From Neocallimastix lanati (nom. inval.) (lineage: Eukaryota > Neocallimastigomycota > Neocallimastigomycetes > Neocallimastigales > Neocallimastigaceae), in the NCBI GenBank assembly GCA_016946835.1, contig JACVTC010000089.1, positions 709,986-773,985 on the forward strand: 64,000 bases of DNA, written 5' to 3'. Below the pieces are notes generated by a model. It saw only the letters and a list, made by a program, of their open reading frames with translations, searched no databases and had not been told where the DNA came from. Position 1 is the first letter of the stretch. Every line of letters starts with the position of its first letter. Below, in pieces: positions 11,904 through 25,300 of this stretch. The position numbers and the translations under genes are program-made.

Positions 11904-14900
11904 ATGCTATTAAAGATTTTTGTTAATATAATATTTTTTATTTTCACATTGTTCATTTATGTAAAAGGAGAAAAACCAAAAATTGGTAAGTATATTGAAG
12001 AATTTTGATATTTAATTTTATATTTTAATGTATATATATTATAATTTATTTTATTTTATTAATAGATTTTTAACCTATTATAATAATAATTTAAACGTTT
12101 AAAAGTTGGATATGATAAATACAATCATGAAATTATAATAGAGGATCCAATTGAAATTCGAAATAATAATATTGAATCAATAAAATATTTTATCGTCGGT
12201 GATAGAGAAAAATATCCAGATAATCCATTAATTTTTAATTCTCCTCAAGATGGAAGTATAATTGTATCTGTAATGTTGCAATCAATGCAGAATTTCATTG
12301 AAAATAAATATCCAAATATATATGGAAAATTAGAAATAATAACGTGGGATAATACTGACCTTTGTGATGATACAAATGGATCTGAAAATTGTCCATCATT
12401 AGTACTCCAGGGAACTACTAGTTTCCCATATCATTATCATAATGATCATGTTATTTCATTAAATGATTATTTTGAAGAATATATGAATAATAATAAGAAT
12501 ATTTTTTCCACAAAATTTATTAAACAAGTTGAATACGAATATTCTATTGATGGATATTATGTAGCGGTACCTTTAATAACAGATATTCGTATTATGTATT
12601 TTAATATTTTAACATATAAAAATGCTGGTTTAGACTTTCCACCTCCTCTTGGTAATCGAAAGTCCTGGACATGGAAAGATTTAGTTGATGATGTTAGAAA
12701 ACTTGATAAATATTTTGAAGAAAATAATATTCAATCAAATCCATTTGATTTTTATGGTCTTTATGATGAAGAAATGAAATTTTTAAGTATTATTTTGAGA
12801 AATTATGGTGTTCCTACTATTTCATCTGAAAATAGATGTGGTTATTGCTCTAGTGAAATTAATAGAAATAATACTATTAAAGCTATAGATGAAGTAGTTA
12901 GACCTCTTTTTGAAATTATAAATAAACGAAGAAAGAAGCATGAATGGTGTACATTTAAAGAAACAAATCCTATAATTGAAAAATGGTTAAAAACAAAAGA
13001 TGATAATCAAAATGTCAAAAATGAATATCGTGATTTGAAAAATACTTCAATTGAATGTGTAATGAATGTAAGAAATAATAGTACTGATGGCATTATATTT
13101 AGTAGTCCTCCATCTATGGCTGGTAATAATATAGTTACTACAAAAGCTGAATTATCCTCAAATAAAGGTCTTGGTGTTGCATATGTACCAGGAAATTTTT
13201 CATGTAAGTTTATTACTAAAATTTATATACATATTTAATAAATATTATATTAGTTAAATATTGTATATTAATATTAAATATATATATATGTATAAAACTT
13301 ATTTTATATATTAATTTCAATATATAATCTCAATATAATGTATATATACTTTATAATAGTTCTTGGTGGTTCAGGTTTAATGATTACTAAAAAAGTTAGT
13401 AAGGAGAGACAAAAAATTGCATGGGAATATATATTACATCTAACTGAAGGAAAATACTTAAATGATATTGGAAAGGGTTCACTTATGCTTCCTCCATATG
13501 ATACTATTTTGAATGATCCTGAGTGGAATAATTCAAATTGGGATATATATATTCAACAATTACGTGATTCTTTCCCAATTCAGTATCCTCGTCGTACATT
13601 TCCAGAATTTTCACAATTGGAAGTAAAACATCCATTAAGATACATGTTTTTTGATCTATTTGAAAGAGGTACAAAAACTGCAATAGCAGTAAAACGTGTA
13701 TGTAATGATATTGATTATAATTTAGAGGGTAAATGTACTATGAATGATTATGCATTTAATAAAGATAAATGTAAAAAAGGGAAATTAATATTTGCTGTTA
13801 AAAAGAATGAAAACTTTTCTTGTCATGGTGGGGTTGAAATAGATACTGATAATGATGAGATATATACCGATTGTCCATATGAAGATTATGATTCAACATA
13901 TGGACTTATTATATTAGTTCTTATTATTGGTGGTATAACTCTTAGTGTTATATATATATCTCTATTTACTGCATATCGTAAAGCAGATCCTATTCGTAGA
14001 GCTAGTTATTGGTTTTCAGTTATTATTGTTTTTGGATCAATACTAATGTATATATCTGTATTACTTGATTTGGGTGTTTCTAATTCCAATTTTTGCTATA
14101 TAAAGATGTGGCTTCTTGTGCTTGGCTTTGGATGCTCCCTTGGAGGTTTAGTAGTGAAAGCTTTTCGTATCTATTCCATTTTCAATAATCGGGATTTAAA
14201 ACCATTAGTAATCACAGATAGACAACTTTTTAAGTATTTTGGTATAATTATGGGTATTGAAATTTTTTTCCTTATTTTGTGGTCATATTTCTATACAAAT
14301 TCTAATAAAGATTCTAAATTATCATTATCAGGATCCGTTATGTTACAATATACTGAAACTAATAAAAGACTGTTATCAACAAATTCAGTAACAAATAGTA
14401 CCCTTTCATATACACCCTATCAATATGAATATTGTAAGCCATATAGTTCCTTCCCAACATTACTTCTAATATATAGTATTAATTGTATTCTTATTCTTAC
14501 TGGATGCTTCTATTCTATTAAAACTTGGTCTATACCTCAAATGTACTCCGAAACCAAGTTTGTAGCATCTACTATTTTTATGATTGGTTTTATTGTATTA
14601 GTTTGTGTTCCTACAGTAAGTTCTTTTGAAGATTACGATATTAAGAATAGATTTGTTCTTTCTTCACTTGCTATATGCTTTACATGTATATTAGCAACAA
14701 GTGTATTTTGTATTCCAAAAATATATAACTCTTACCTTTATTTCAAACAAGATTATCTTAAACGTGTAGAAGATCAAAATTCTAATTCTTTGGAATATTC
14801 AACAAATAATATACAAATAAAATTCATAAATAATAATACAAATAGTTTAGGCTATAGTAAGTCACAAAATAAAGGTAAATTCGGTAATAACAGAAATTCT

Positions 14901-15137
14901 AATGGAATTCTTCTGTCAAATGATGCTTTACATCGAGCAGCCGTTATGGGTAATACTTTAATTGATGGAAATATGCTGGGCATTAATTCATCAAAATATA
15001 ATCAAGGTTTGTCTATGCTTAATTCTTCTGAAATAAATTCATCATCTATATATCATAAACGTGTATCTAGATGCCAAATAATAAATAATGAATTACAATG
15101 TCCTGATTGTGGTTGTGTTTTTGAAATAGCGGAATAA
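11904..15137 (+). CDS. Class C GPCR with solute-binding-protein ectodomain
   Basis: Three exons, 11904-11985, 12106-13203 and 13360-15137, joined at two phase-1 GT-AG introns, give a 985-aa protein. The start gives a hydrophobic signal peptide ending near VKGEKPK. Residues about 30-560 resemble a type 1 periplasmic solute-binding protein: YYVAVPLITDIRIMYFN, a TWKDLVDD segment, and a GVAYVPGNF-LGGSGLMI stretch spanning intron 2. Seven hydrophobic helices at about 573-853 follow, with the class C (GABA-B/mGluR-like) layout. The last 130 residues are cytoplasmic, Asn/Ser-rich, and end in a CPDCGC motif that could bind zinc. The likely role is sensing an extracellular solute and signalling through a G protein. 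Proteins of this architecture are expanded in anaerobic fungi and also occur in Dictyostelium. No frameshifts seen. Confidence 0.85.
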
Positions 15138-15218
15138 TATAAAAAATATAAAATTATTTATTATAAAAAAAAAATAAAAAAAAAAAAAATAAAATTATTT
15201 ATTATAAAAAAAATAAAA

Positions 15219-15275
<57 letters not shown>

Positions 15276-16883
15276 AAAAAAATAAATATATATATTTATA
15301 TACAAAAAAAAAAAAAAAAAAAAAATTTTAAAAATTTTGTAAATATATATATTTTATATTCATTAATATTGATGACATTTTTATATATATTGTATATATA
15401 TATATGTATGTACAATTTAAAAAAAATTTTTTTTTTTTTTTTATAATTATATATATATTAAGTAAAACAGAAAAATACCAAATAGATAAATAAATAAATA
15501 AATAAATTGTAATTAAGAAATACATAATAATTAAATATTAACTATATATTTTTTTAAAAACAAAAACAAAAAAAAAAAAAAATTTAAATTGTTAAATAAA
15601 AGTTAAAATAAAAATAATAATAATAATAATATAGAAAAAAATTATACCTATATACTAAATATTATAAATAAAATTATAGTGTCATTATGTATAAAATACC
15701 TTTATATATTATTTTTAATTTTATTAATAATTTATAATTACTGTAAATTTATAAATTTATATATATATATATATATATTTAAAAAAAAAAGGATTAGAAA
15801 AAAAAAATTAAAAAAAATTAATTTAACAGTAAATTGTAATACCTTATATTAGTAATACATTATATTTTTGTTTATAATAATAAAAATAATTATTATTATT
15901 TCCATACATTTTATTCTTCTACTTCAATAATATGAAATATATTTTAAATATAATAATTATAATAATTAAATATTAGAAGAAATAAAAAAGAAAAAAAAAG
16001 AAGAAAAAGTTTTAAATATATATATATCTTATTTTTTTTTTTTTTTTTTTTTTTTTTTTATTTTTATAAACATATTAATACTATTTATAATATATAATAT
16101 ATAATACATATGTTAATGTAAATAGACTAATATTTTATTTTTTTATTATAACATTTTGTTTTTGTATTCTTAAAATACTATATATCATTAAAATTTTATA
16201 TAATTATTTATTTTAATATTTTATCTACTATTTATATATAGGAATGTATAGAGAATTGAGCTCCGGGCAAACGTTTGTAATGAAGTATTTTGAGCGGCGA
16301 AGCTGTACTGGTATGCCATATATCATTACTCTTCCCATAATAATTTTTGAGGTACTGATGGGAGATGTGTACCTATCATGCATGTGTCTATATATTTTAT
16401 TGTCTTCTCTTTATATAAATATTTATATATAGTATTTTTTTTTTTTTTTTTTATTAATTTAAATTAAATAAATAAAAAATAAAAAAAAAATAAAATAATG
16501 AATAAATAAATAAATAGATAAATAGATAAATAAAAAATAAATAAATAAAAATAAATGAATAAATATGAATATAAATAAATATAAATAAATAAATATTAAT
16601 AAATATAAATAAATAAATAATAAATATATGAAAAAAGTAAAAATCAGACAAAAAAATAAAATAAAGCAAAACTCTTAATATATAAATATTTTTTTTATAA
16701 ACAAAATTTTTATTATGTATTATGGTTAAAAGGAAAAAATATATAATAAATATATTTATTTCAATTAATTAATATATATATTAAATTATTATATATAGTT
16801 ATTATAAAGATTAAAAATATTAAAATTTTCTGCTCCTATATTTTATTTCCAGTATATATATTTAAATAGTATAATATATCTAG
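15138..16883. other. AT-rich intergenic stretch
   Basis: Long A and T homopolymers, (TA)n, and AAAT-unit low complexity. A 62-codon open frame at 16244-16432 has a short GC-richer beginning but no recognised family, and I do not call it a gene. Confidence 0.55.
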
Positions 16884-17261
16884 GTTTTTATGGTTTATTT
16901 ATACAAAACTATGCTATATTACATCTATTAATTAAGGCTCCAGATTTAAAATATATATCAACCTCTATTATTTCATTCAACAATCTCATTGACTACATTT
17001 CGCTCATTCTTGACTGATCTCGAGCATTTACGCAGCTTCACTACGTTTCGTGCTCGATCTCTCACTCGTCTTCATTCGCTTCATTTTGTTTAACTATTCG
17101 ATTGTTTTCATTCATAATATTCAGTGTTTTTAGGGTTTTTTTACATATAGTTTTTGATATATTTTGTCATAAAAACCATATTGTTGATATATATTTTAAA
17201 TCTGGAGCCTTAATTAATAGATGTAATATAGCATAGTTTTGTATAAATAAACCATAAAAAC
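16884..17261. mobile_element. Foldback element: 79-bp perfect inverted repeat
   Basis: Arms 16884-16962 and 17183-17261 are exact reverse complements over 79 bp. They contain CTATTAATTAAGGCTCCAGA and its complement. The 220-bp centre includes a GC-richer stretch (about 16995-17090) with CTCGAGCA and TGCTCGA words. No coding capacity. Identity of both arms over their full length argues for recent formation, or for selection or gene conversion keeping them matched. I infer a foldback-type non-autonomous element. Confidence 0.8.
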
Positions 17262-18540
17262 TTATATATTTATTAACAATCTGGAACCTGTATTATTAAA
17301 TGGTCAAAGCAGCTATGAATTAATATAAATATATATAGTTTTGTTGTTAATATTGGTCAAAACTGGTATGTTGTTCATTTATTAATACACGTTCCAGAAT
17401 ATTAATGAACCATAAAACTGCAATGAATATATATAAATGATAGTGTTTTTAGTGATTGCAAACCTAGCTAGTTTGAGGATATCTGAGCATGTTTTTGACC
17501 AGTTGAACGATCAAAAACATATGTTGTTCAACTAGCCAGGTTTTGCACAACTTAGCTATATTTGCACATATATTGATATATAAACAATATTGCAATATGA
17601 TGATTTTGAATGCCATTTATGATCAAAACTGCTATATTTTATCAATAAATAATTCAAATATATCGTTAAATATATGCAATCATAGCTATATTGTTCCAGG
17701 CATTCAAAATCATAGCAACAACTATTATTATTAATATTAATATATAAACAATATGGTTGTATGATTGTATTTGTATGCCAAATATATGCATTTTATGTTC
17801 ATAAACAGGTTCATTTAACAGCTATGTTTATATATATCGATTATTGTTGTTAAATGGCATACAAATAAAAAATATCAACATTCTGGAATATATATTAATA
17901 TATGAACAACATAGGGTTTTGATGCTAAAACTATTCTAAAAACATACCCATTTTCATCAAAAATAAAAACAAAAAATAAAATAAAATAAAAATAAAAAAT
18001 AAAAATAAAAATAAAAATAAAATAAAAACAATAACCAATTATATACATAGTTTTAGCATAATCATAGCATAAATACACATATATTAACAATATATGCCCA
18101 TATTATTATTATTAATGTTTCAAAGCAATGTTGTTAATTGATAAACATATGCATATATTGCTAATATTAGCGATAAAACCATATAGTTTATATAAACATC
18201 ACAGCTATATTGTTCAATTAATTATAAAAGTTGTATGGTTTATATAAATAAAACAGCTATATTGTTAATTAAAATAACAGGTTTTATGGCATATTTAACA
18301 TTCAAAACATATATGGTTTATATATAATCATTGCTGTTTTTATCATCAATTAATATAGGTTCCAAATTATTAATAAACATATAGGGTTTTATGCTAAATA
18401 TATGTTAAAAACTATGTGTTAATATATCTATATTTTTTGGAGCCTATATTAATAAATGTTAAAATGGTATGGTTTTTATACAAATATATGCTAAAAATGG
18501 TATGGTTTTAAGCATTATTATAATTTATCTGTAAAAAACT
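17262..18540. repeat. Cluster of serial imperfect hairpins
   Basis: At least five further inverted pairs follow one another: 17280-17302 with 17376-17398 (21/23), 17456-17474 with 17531-17551 (enclosing a second nested pair, GTTTTTGACC with GATCAAAAAC), 17601-17614 with 17699-17712 (14/14), 17768-17780 with 17855-17867 (13/13), 17922-17934 with 18047-18059 (13/13) and 18351-18366 with 18436-18451 (15/16). Recurring words in both orientations are CTGGAGCC/CTGGAACC, ACCATAT and CAGCTATATTGTT. There is no open reading frame of note. It may be a nest of decayed foldback or MITE insertions. Confidence 0.7.
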
Positions 18541-18573
18541 AAAGCAAAAAAGAATAACACATAAAATAATTCT

Positions 18574-18615
<42 letters not shown>

Positions 18616-19196
18616 TACTTCCTTAAATTATTTTACATATAAATAATGAAATATTTTAAAAATAAATAATTGTTTTAATATATATATATATATATATTGT
18701 ATGTATTTTCTATTTTTTATTTTTTTAACTATTAAATAGATTTTGTATTATTTGAACATCAATTATTTCAGATATAAGGGCTTATTAAATTTTAAATATT
18801 TTAAGCATACTAAAAAATATGTATCTTTAAAATTAAATATTATTAAATATTATAATTATAATTTCAATATTAATTTTTTTTATTATCATTTTATCATTAT
18901 TTTACTTTTTGTTAAAATATTAAAACATATTTTTTAAATTAAATATTATTAAATATTCTTTAATTGTTTTAATAAAAATTATTACAATATTACTTTGAAA
19001 TTAAATATTATTTTATTATTATTATTTTAACAAAAAATACTATTAAATATTATTTTATTATTGTTTTAACAAAAAATATTAAAATATATCTTTAAAATAA
19101 TATTTATTTTATAATTAAAGCCACACTTATAAAAGGTTTAAAGTACTCCAGATTTCATATAAAGCCACATTCCTTAAATGTAATTCCTTTTATGTT
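18541..19196. other. AT-rich stretch with MULE-terminus-like words
   Basis: Poly-T near 18580 and low-complexity AT sequence. AAGCCACACTTATAAAAGG and AAAGCCACATT near 19120-19170 resemble inner parts of the MULE-type terminal repeats seen elsewhere. The ORF at 18743-18937 is composed of AT-biased filler codons and is not called. Confidence 0.5.
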
Positions 19197-19408
19197 TCTC
19201 ATTGGGTTAGGTTATACAGACCTCGCTTCAAAGGGAAGTTAGGAACTGGAGAAGCACTTCGAAAAGAAGCATGTAAGAAGATTCTCAGCAATAATATGAA
19301 TGTCAGTATATAAAACTCAGTAAGGCCGCCCGGCAGGGACATTAACTACCTCATTATTCTCATTGCCCGAGGGGCTTAAACTAAGGGCGGTAAACACTGG
19401 ATATAAAA
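19197..19408 (+). repeat. GC-richer dispersed repeat, copy B
   Basis: About 212 bp matching copy A at 8785-9040 and in the same orientation. It begins TCTCATTGGGTTAGGTTATA and contains CTCAGTAAGGCCGCCCGG. CCGCCC and GGGCGG, about 55 nt apart, could form a 6-bp stem. As with copy A, MULE-terminus-like sequence lies immediately upstream. Function and class unknown. Confidence 0.6.
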
Positions 19409-22309
19409 AATAAAAATAAAAAAATACGTTATAGTATAATAAATATAATATAAAATATATTATATAATTTAATATTTATCTTTGTAACACCTTAATAATT
19501 TTTATTAATTTATAGCCTTTGTTTATATATTATAAATTATATATTTAAATAGCATAATTTTATTTTAATTTTATACAGCAATTAAATATTTATTAACTTT
19601 ATTCACAAATTTTTTTTTATAATAATAATATTAATAAATAATATTTAATAATCTTATTTGGAATATTTTTGAAAAAATTTTTTTTTCTAATAACAATTAA
19701 TTAAATTAAAAAATAATTAATTTACCGTTTTTAATTTAAAATTTATTAGATTTTTAATAATATATTAAAATATATTATTTGTATATATGTTTTATTCAAA
19801 AAAAGATTATTTAAATTAAAAATGATGCCGTTTTAATATTTATAAATTTTTTTTTGTTATTCTATATATAGTAAATATAATAACATTAAATTATTTATAT
19901 TAATACTCTATTTATATTACTAAATAATTATAATAAAAGAATATATATTATAAAATTTTTGAAATTATAAAATTATAAATTAAACAGAAATTGATGTATG
20001 TTATTTAAAAGTTAATCTTTATTATATTTAATTCTTTTTTCTAATTTCTTTTTAAATAATCATTAATACTATTATTAAAAATTTTTTGAAAAGATAAATT
20101 CAAAATTCATTTTGCTAAAAATTTATATTTTCGTTAAATTTTATCTTTTTTTTTATAAAGAGCTACAAATCTATATTAAATATTTAATTGACTAAAAGAA
20201 AGTTAAAATAATTTAATGGTTGGTTTTTGTTTGAGTTAATTGAATTAAAATATAAGATTATTACTTATATAGATACTTTTAAAGTAATAATATATATTAA
20301 AAAATAAAATATATATATGGGAATATATTTTATAATTCTATAATAATGGTCATTTTTTGTTTTTTATTTATTTACATAATGTAAAATCAAGTAAAAAATA
20401 TAAATTATATAAAATATTGAAAATTATTATTTATATTTATTAGAATTAATTTATATTGAAGTAAAAAAAAAGTATTTGTATCACTTTATCTTAAATATTA
20501 TTGGAGAATTTATTTACTAAAATTTAAAGTTTTCAATTAATATACAAAAAACGGCATATTATTTTAGAAGATAAAAAATTTTTATTCTTTTGAATTAAAT
20601 TAAAAGTATATCTATTTTTTAATATTCTTTTTTATATTTATGTTTATTCTTATCTTGATAAATTTATCAATTTTTTTTTTTTTACATTTTTTAACAATTT
20701 CACTAAATTTTTAAAATATAATGTATATTTCAATAGATTAAAATAAAGCATTATAATGGTCTTAAATTCTATTACTTATAAAATAAATTATAAAAGAATA
20801 AATTTCCTTTTAATAATTATATTTTAATAAAAAAAATCTATTAATATTAATATATCTTATATATTTTTAATTTTACTGTTGCTGTAATATACAATACAAT
20901 AAGTTCCTTTAAATGTAATATTATAATTAAAATAATATTTTAATTTAAAATATCAATTTATTTTCTTTTCTATAGAAATTTTTTTAAAATAATTTTTTTT
21001 TGTATATATTTAATTTATTAAATAGAAGTATTTATTATTTTGTTTTTTTTCTTTTTAATTAATTATTAATTATAATAAATTATATATTTATTAGTAGTAT
21101 ATAATATTAATTTCATTAATATTGTTATTAAATAATTTGTTAATTTATATTTAAATATATAGTATATAAAGGGTATATAAAGGAAATATTGAAAAAATAT
21201 TTTTTAATCTATATAAATGTTTATCATCAATTAATAAAACCTTAATATTTCTAATTGTTACATTTGTAAAACCGTACATTTTATATTTAATAAGCTTCTA
21301 TAATAATATATTAAAAACGGCTGTTGTTTTATTAAATTTAAAATTATTTTAATATATTATAAATATATATTCCTTCTTTATATATAATAAAAAATTAAAA
21401 TCATAGCATCATAATTCATTTTAAAATCCATTGTGCTATTATTTTCGATATTTATTTTATTTTCTATATTATTATATAATTATTGTTAAATATTATATAA
21501 AATATAATAATAAAATAATTATTTAATAATAATAATAATAATAATATTTATAATTATTAAATTTTTTAATTTTAAACTAAATTATAGAAAAAAAAAATAT
21601 TAAATTATTTTAATTATACTAATTATTAAAAAAGAATTAATTTTTAATTTTTTATTGGGTTAAAAATTTTTAATTTTTTCATTTCCTTTTTTATATTTTT
21701 TTTTTTCCTTTTTTTTTTTTTTATTTTTTTATTTTTTTATTTTATTTTAAATTTACTTTATTTATTTTTTGTTTATATTTTACATATAAATTGTAAATTA
21801 TTTCATTTAATTATTTAATCTTTCAAAAAAAATTATAATAAAATTGATTTTGTTTTATTATTTATTTTCCAAATATTTGTAATATAATATAAATTTATAA
21901 ATTGAATGAAATAATTTAATTATTTTTAATAATTGTTGTATATATTTATTTTTTATTAATTATTAATTTTCTTTGAAAGTTACTTGTACAAAAATCTTGA
22001 ATTTTTAAGAATTATATCAAAAATTGAAGTACTCGTATATTTTATTTACATATTTTTTTATTAAAAAATTGTAAAAAAGTAAAATAGTAATCGTATAATA
22101 CAAACAACATATAGGAAAAAAAAGTAGAATCAATATCGTTTAATATCTTTTATCTATATTTTTACATTTAACCCTGTATAGATAAAAGATAGACAATACT
22201 CTTTTTTTTTATTATTTTTATTGGAAAAAATAATAGAAAAGAAAAAAAAAAATATTTTTTGTAAAATATAAAGTCAGAACTGTATATTTAAAGATATAAA
22301 AAACTAAAA
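19409..22309. other. Long AT-rich intergenic region
   Basis: About 2.9 kb with no gene or transposon signature that I can support. It ends in the presumed promoter and 5' UTR of the LRR gene, with a 15-bp perfect hairpin at 22144-22191 (listed separately). Confidence 0.6.
22144..22191. repeat. 15-bp perfect hairpin upstream of the LRR gene
   Basis: TATCTTTTATCTATA at 22144-22158 and its exact complement at 22177-22191 flank an 18-nt loop, about 120 bp before the LRR start codon. It may lie in the promoter or 5' UTR. A regulatory role is possible but unproven. Confidence 0.55.
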
Positions 22310-25300
22310 ATGCTCAAGTTAAATATTGTCACATTAATAATAAATATTTGTATTATTCAAATATGTTGGGCTCAAACTGATTGTGATTATGTAAAGTTAA
22401 TTTTTCAAAACTTTAACAAAGGTTATGACGCCAACTGGGAAGATAATTCAATGAATTGTTGTAAAAATCTTATGGTTCAATGTAATAGGGATCAATCATA
22501 TGTTACTAAATTGTAATTATTAGAATTTTATTTTAATAATTAAATTTTGGAATTAAAAGAATTAAGAAGATATTTATTTTACATTAAATTAAATATTATA
22601 TCGTTAAATATTTATATTAATTATCTTACTTCAAATGAAAAATATTTTATATATAATAAATAAAGAGCTTTCAAAACCTCAACTGCTGAAGGTACAATTC
22701 ATGAAAGTATTGGTTCTCTTTCTATGCTTAGAGAACTGTAAGTAATTTAATTATTTATATTTTATATTTATTTTAAAATATAGAAAACTTTTAGTCTTTT
22801 ATTAATTAAAATATCATTTAATACTATATATAAAATAGTGATTTAGCAAATAATAGAATTAGAGGACAAATTCCAAGTACCATTGGTCAATTATCAAATT
22901 TAAAGATTTTGTATGTAATTTAAATTTAAAAATAAATAAAGCAAAATGATATGATTTATTAATTATTACCAAAAATATATTAATTTAAATATATATATAT
23001 ATATATTTTAAAAAAAGAAATCTTAGTGGTAATAAGCTCAATGGAACTATTCCAGAAAGTATTTATTCCTTGAGAAATCTCGAAACATTGTATGTTGTAT
23101 AAATATAAAATAAAAAAAATTTATTTTAAATACTATTTATACTATTTATATTTATTATTTGATACTAAAATACATCGTTTTTATATAGAAATTTAGGAAG
23201 TAACGAATTAACTGGTGAAATTTCAAATACCATTGGTGCACTCTCCAATTTAGTTGATTTGTAAGAAAGAATTAATGATAAATTAATAATATTATATATA
23301 TATAATCCTAATTAATAAATTTTTAATATAATAGAGAATTAGGTAATAACAGATTTTCAGGTCAGCTTCCAGAAAGTCTTTACAGTATTTACAATCTTAA
23401 TTCTTTGTAGGTTTATTAATAATTTTTTCAGTTAATTTAAGCTGTTTTTATTAATATTAAATATTATTAATTTTAATAATATAAATAATAAATAGAGATT
23501 TATCAAATAATGAATTAGAAGGAGTAATTTCTGAGAGCATTGGAAAGTTTTCAAATCTAGAAGTTTTGTAAGATTATTATAAATTTATTAAAATATATAA
23601 CTTTATATATTTAAAAAACAAGAAAACAAGCAAACAAAAACTAATATATATATTTTTTAATATTAATATTAATAGATATTTAAATAATAACCATTTCACT
23701 GGTGATATTCCAAATGGTTTCTATAATCTTTCAAAGTTATTTTATTGGTAAATTTTTTTTCTTTTTTTAAAACAAAAAAATGTAAAAATTATATTCATTA
23801 CTAATATATAAATATTTGGATTATTTTTTATTCATTAAAGTTATTTAAATTCTAATGGATTAACCGGTTCTATCTCACCAAATATTAAGAATATGAAATC
23901 TTTAAGAAAAATGTAAAATTTTTAATTTTTGTTAATAAATTATTATGACAGTGATGAAAAGTGTATAAATATTAATAAATATTATATATATCATTTTCAA
24001 TAGTAATTTAAGTAGTAATTATCTTATGGGTGAAATACCAGCAGCCATTGGTAGTTTAAGAAATTTAAGACAACTGTATGTTTCTATTTATAAATAATAA
24101 TATAATAAAAGTATAATATTTTAATAAATATATATATTTATTTTTTTTAGTTATATTGGATACAATAAATTATCTGGTTCAATTCCAAAGGAAATTGGTA
24201 ACCTACTTAAATTAACTTATATGTAAGTTTAAAATGATATATATATATATATATTTTATAGATGTTATCAAAATTAAATATAATAATCTTTTTTGATTAA
24301 TTGTTATTATTAAAAAATAGTAATTTAAAATCTAATGAACTTACTGGCACTATTCCAAGTTCACTTTCTGATTTAAGTAAATTAACTACTTTGTAAGTAA
24401 TTATTGAATAGAATTTTTTTTTTTTTATTTTAATAAAAAAAATATTTAAGTAACATTTTAACAATATTATTATTTAATTTAGATATTTATCTGGTAATCA
24501 AGGTTTAATTGGAAGTATTCCAGAAGTTAGTAAAGTTATTTCATGTGATTACTCTAATACTCAGTTATGTATTGATCCTGAATTTGTTGGTAAATTATGT
24601 CAATCTACTTTGACTACATGCACAGGTACCAATGTTCCAACTAATCCTCCAGCAAATGATAATAATATCAGTAACAATGAAAACAATAACAACGATAACA
24701 ATAATACTATTACTAATGATGTTCCATCAAAGTTCTCTAATGATTGTGATATTCTCAAGGGTATTTTTACTAGTTTAAATTTAAGTGCTACTTGGAAAAA
24801 TGAGTCAATGAAATGTTGTAATGATGATACAATTATTTGCAGTACTGTTGATGACGTTTTACGTATTACTAAAATGTAAACATATAAATTATATATAATT
24901 AATATTAAATTATGAAAATATATTAATATTTTTTTTAATATTGAATTATAATAGTAATTTAAGTGATAAGAATATTATGGGTACTTTACCGAATACTATA
25001 ACATTACTTACTGGTCTTAGATATTTGTAAGTATAAGTTTTTTTTTTTTTTTATTTTAAAATATATATATATATATATATTGATTTATTATATAAAATTC
25101 TTATTTTAAATTACTAGAAATATTGAAAACAATCAAATTACTGGTGAAATTCCAACTGATATTGGTACTTTAGTTAATCTTAATACTTTGTAAGTTTTTA
25201 TTATATATATAGTTTTTTTTTAATTTTTTATTAATAAATTTATTTAATATATATTAAAAAATAGGGATTTAGCTTTTAATTCACTTAGTGGAACAATTCC

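Noticed and set aside
16244-16432. 62-aa open frame with a GC-richer start
   Set aside because: No homology recognised and the second half is AT-filler hydrophobic sequence.
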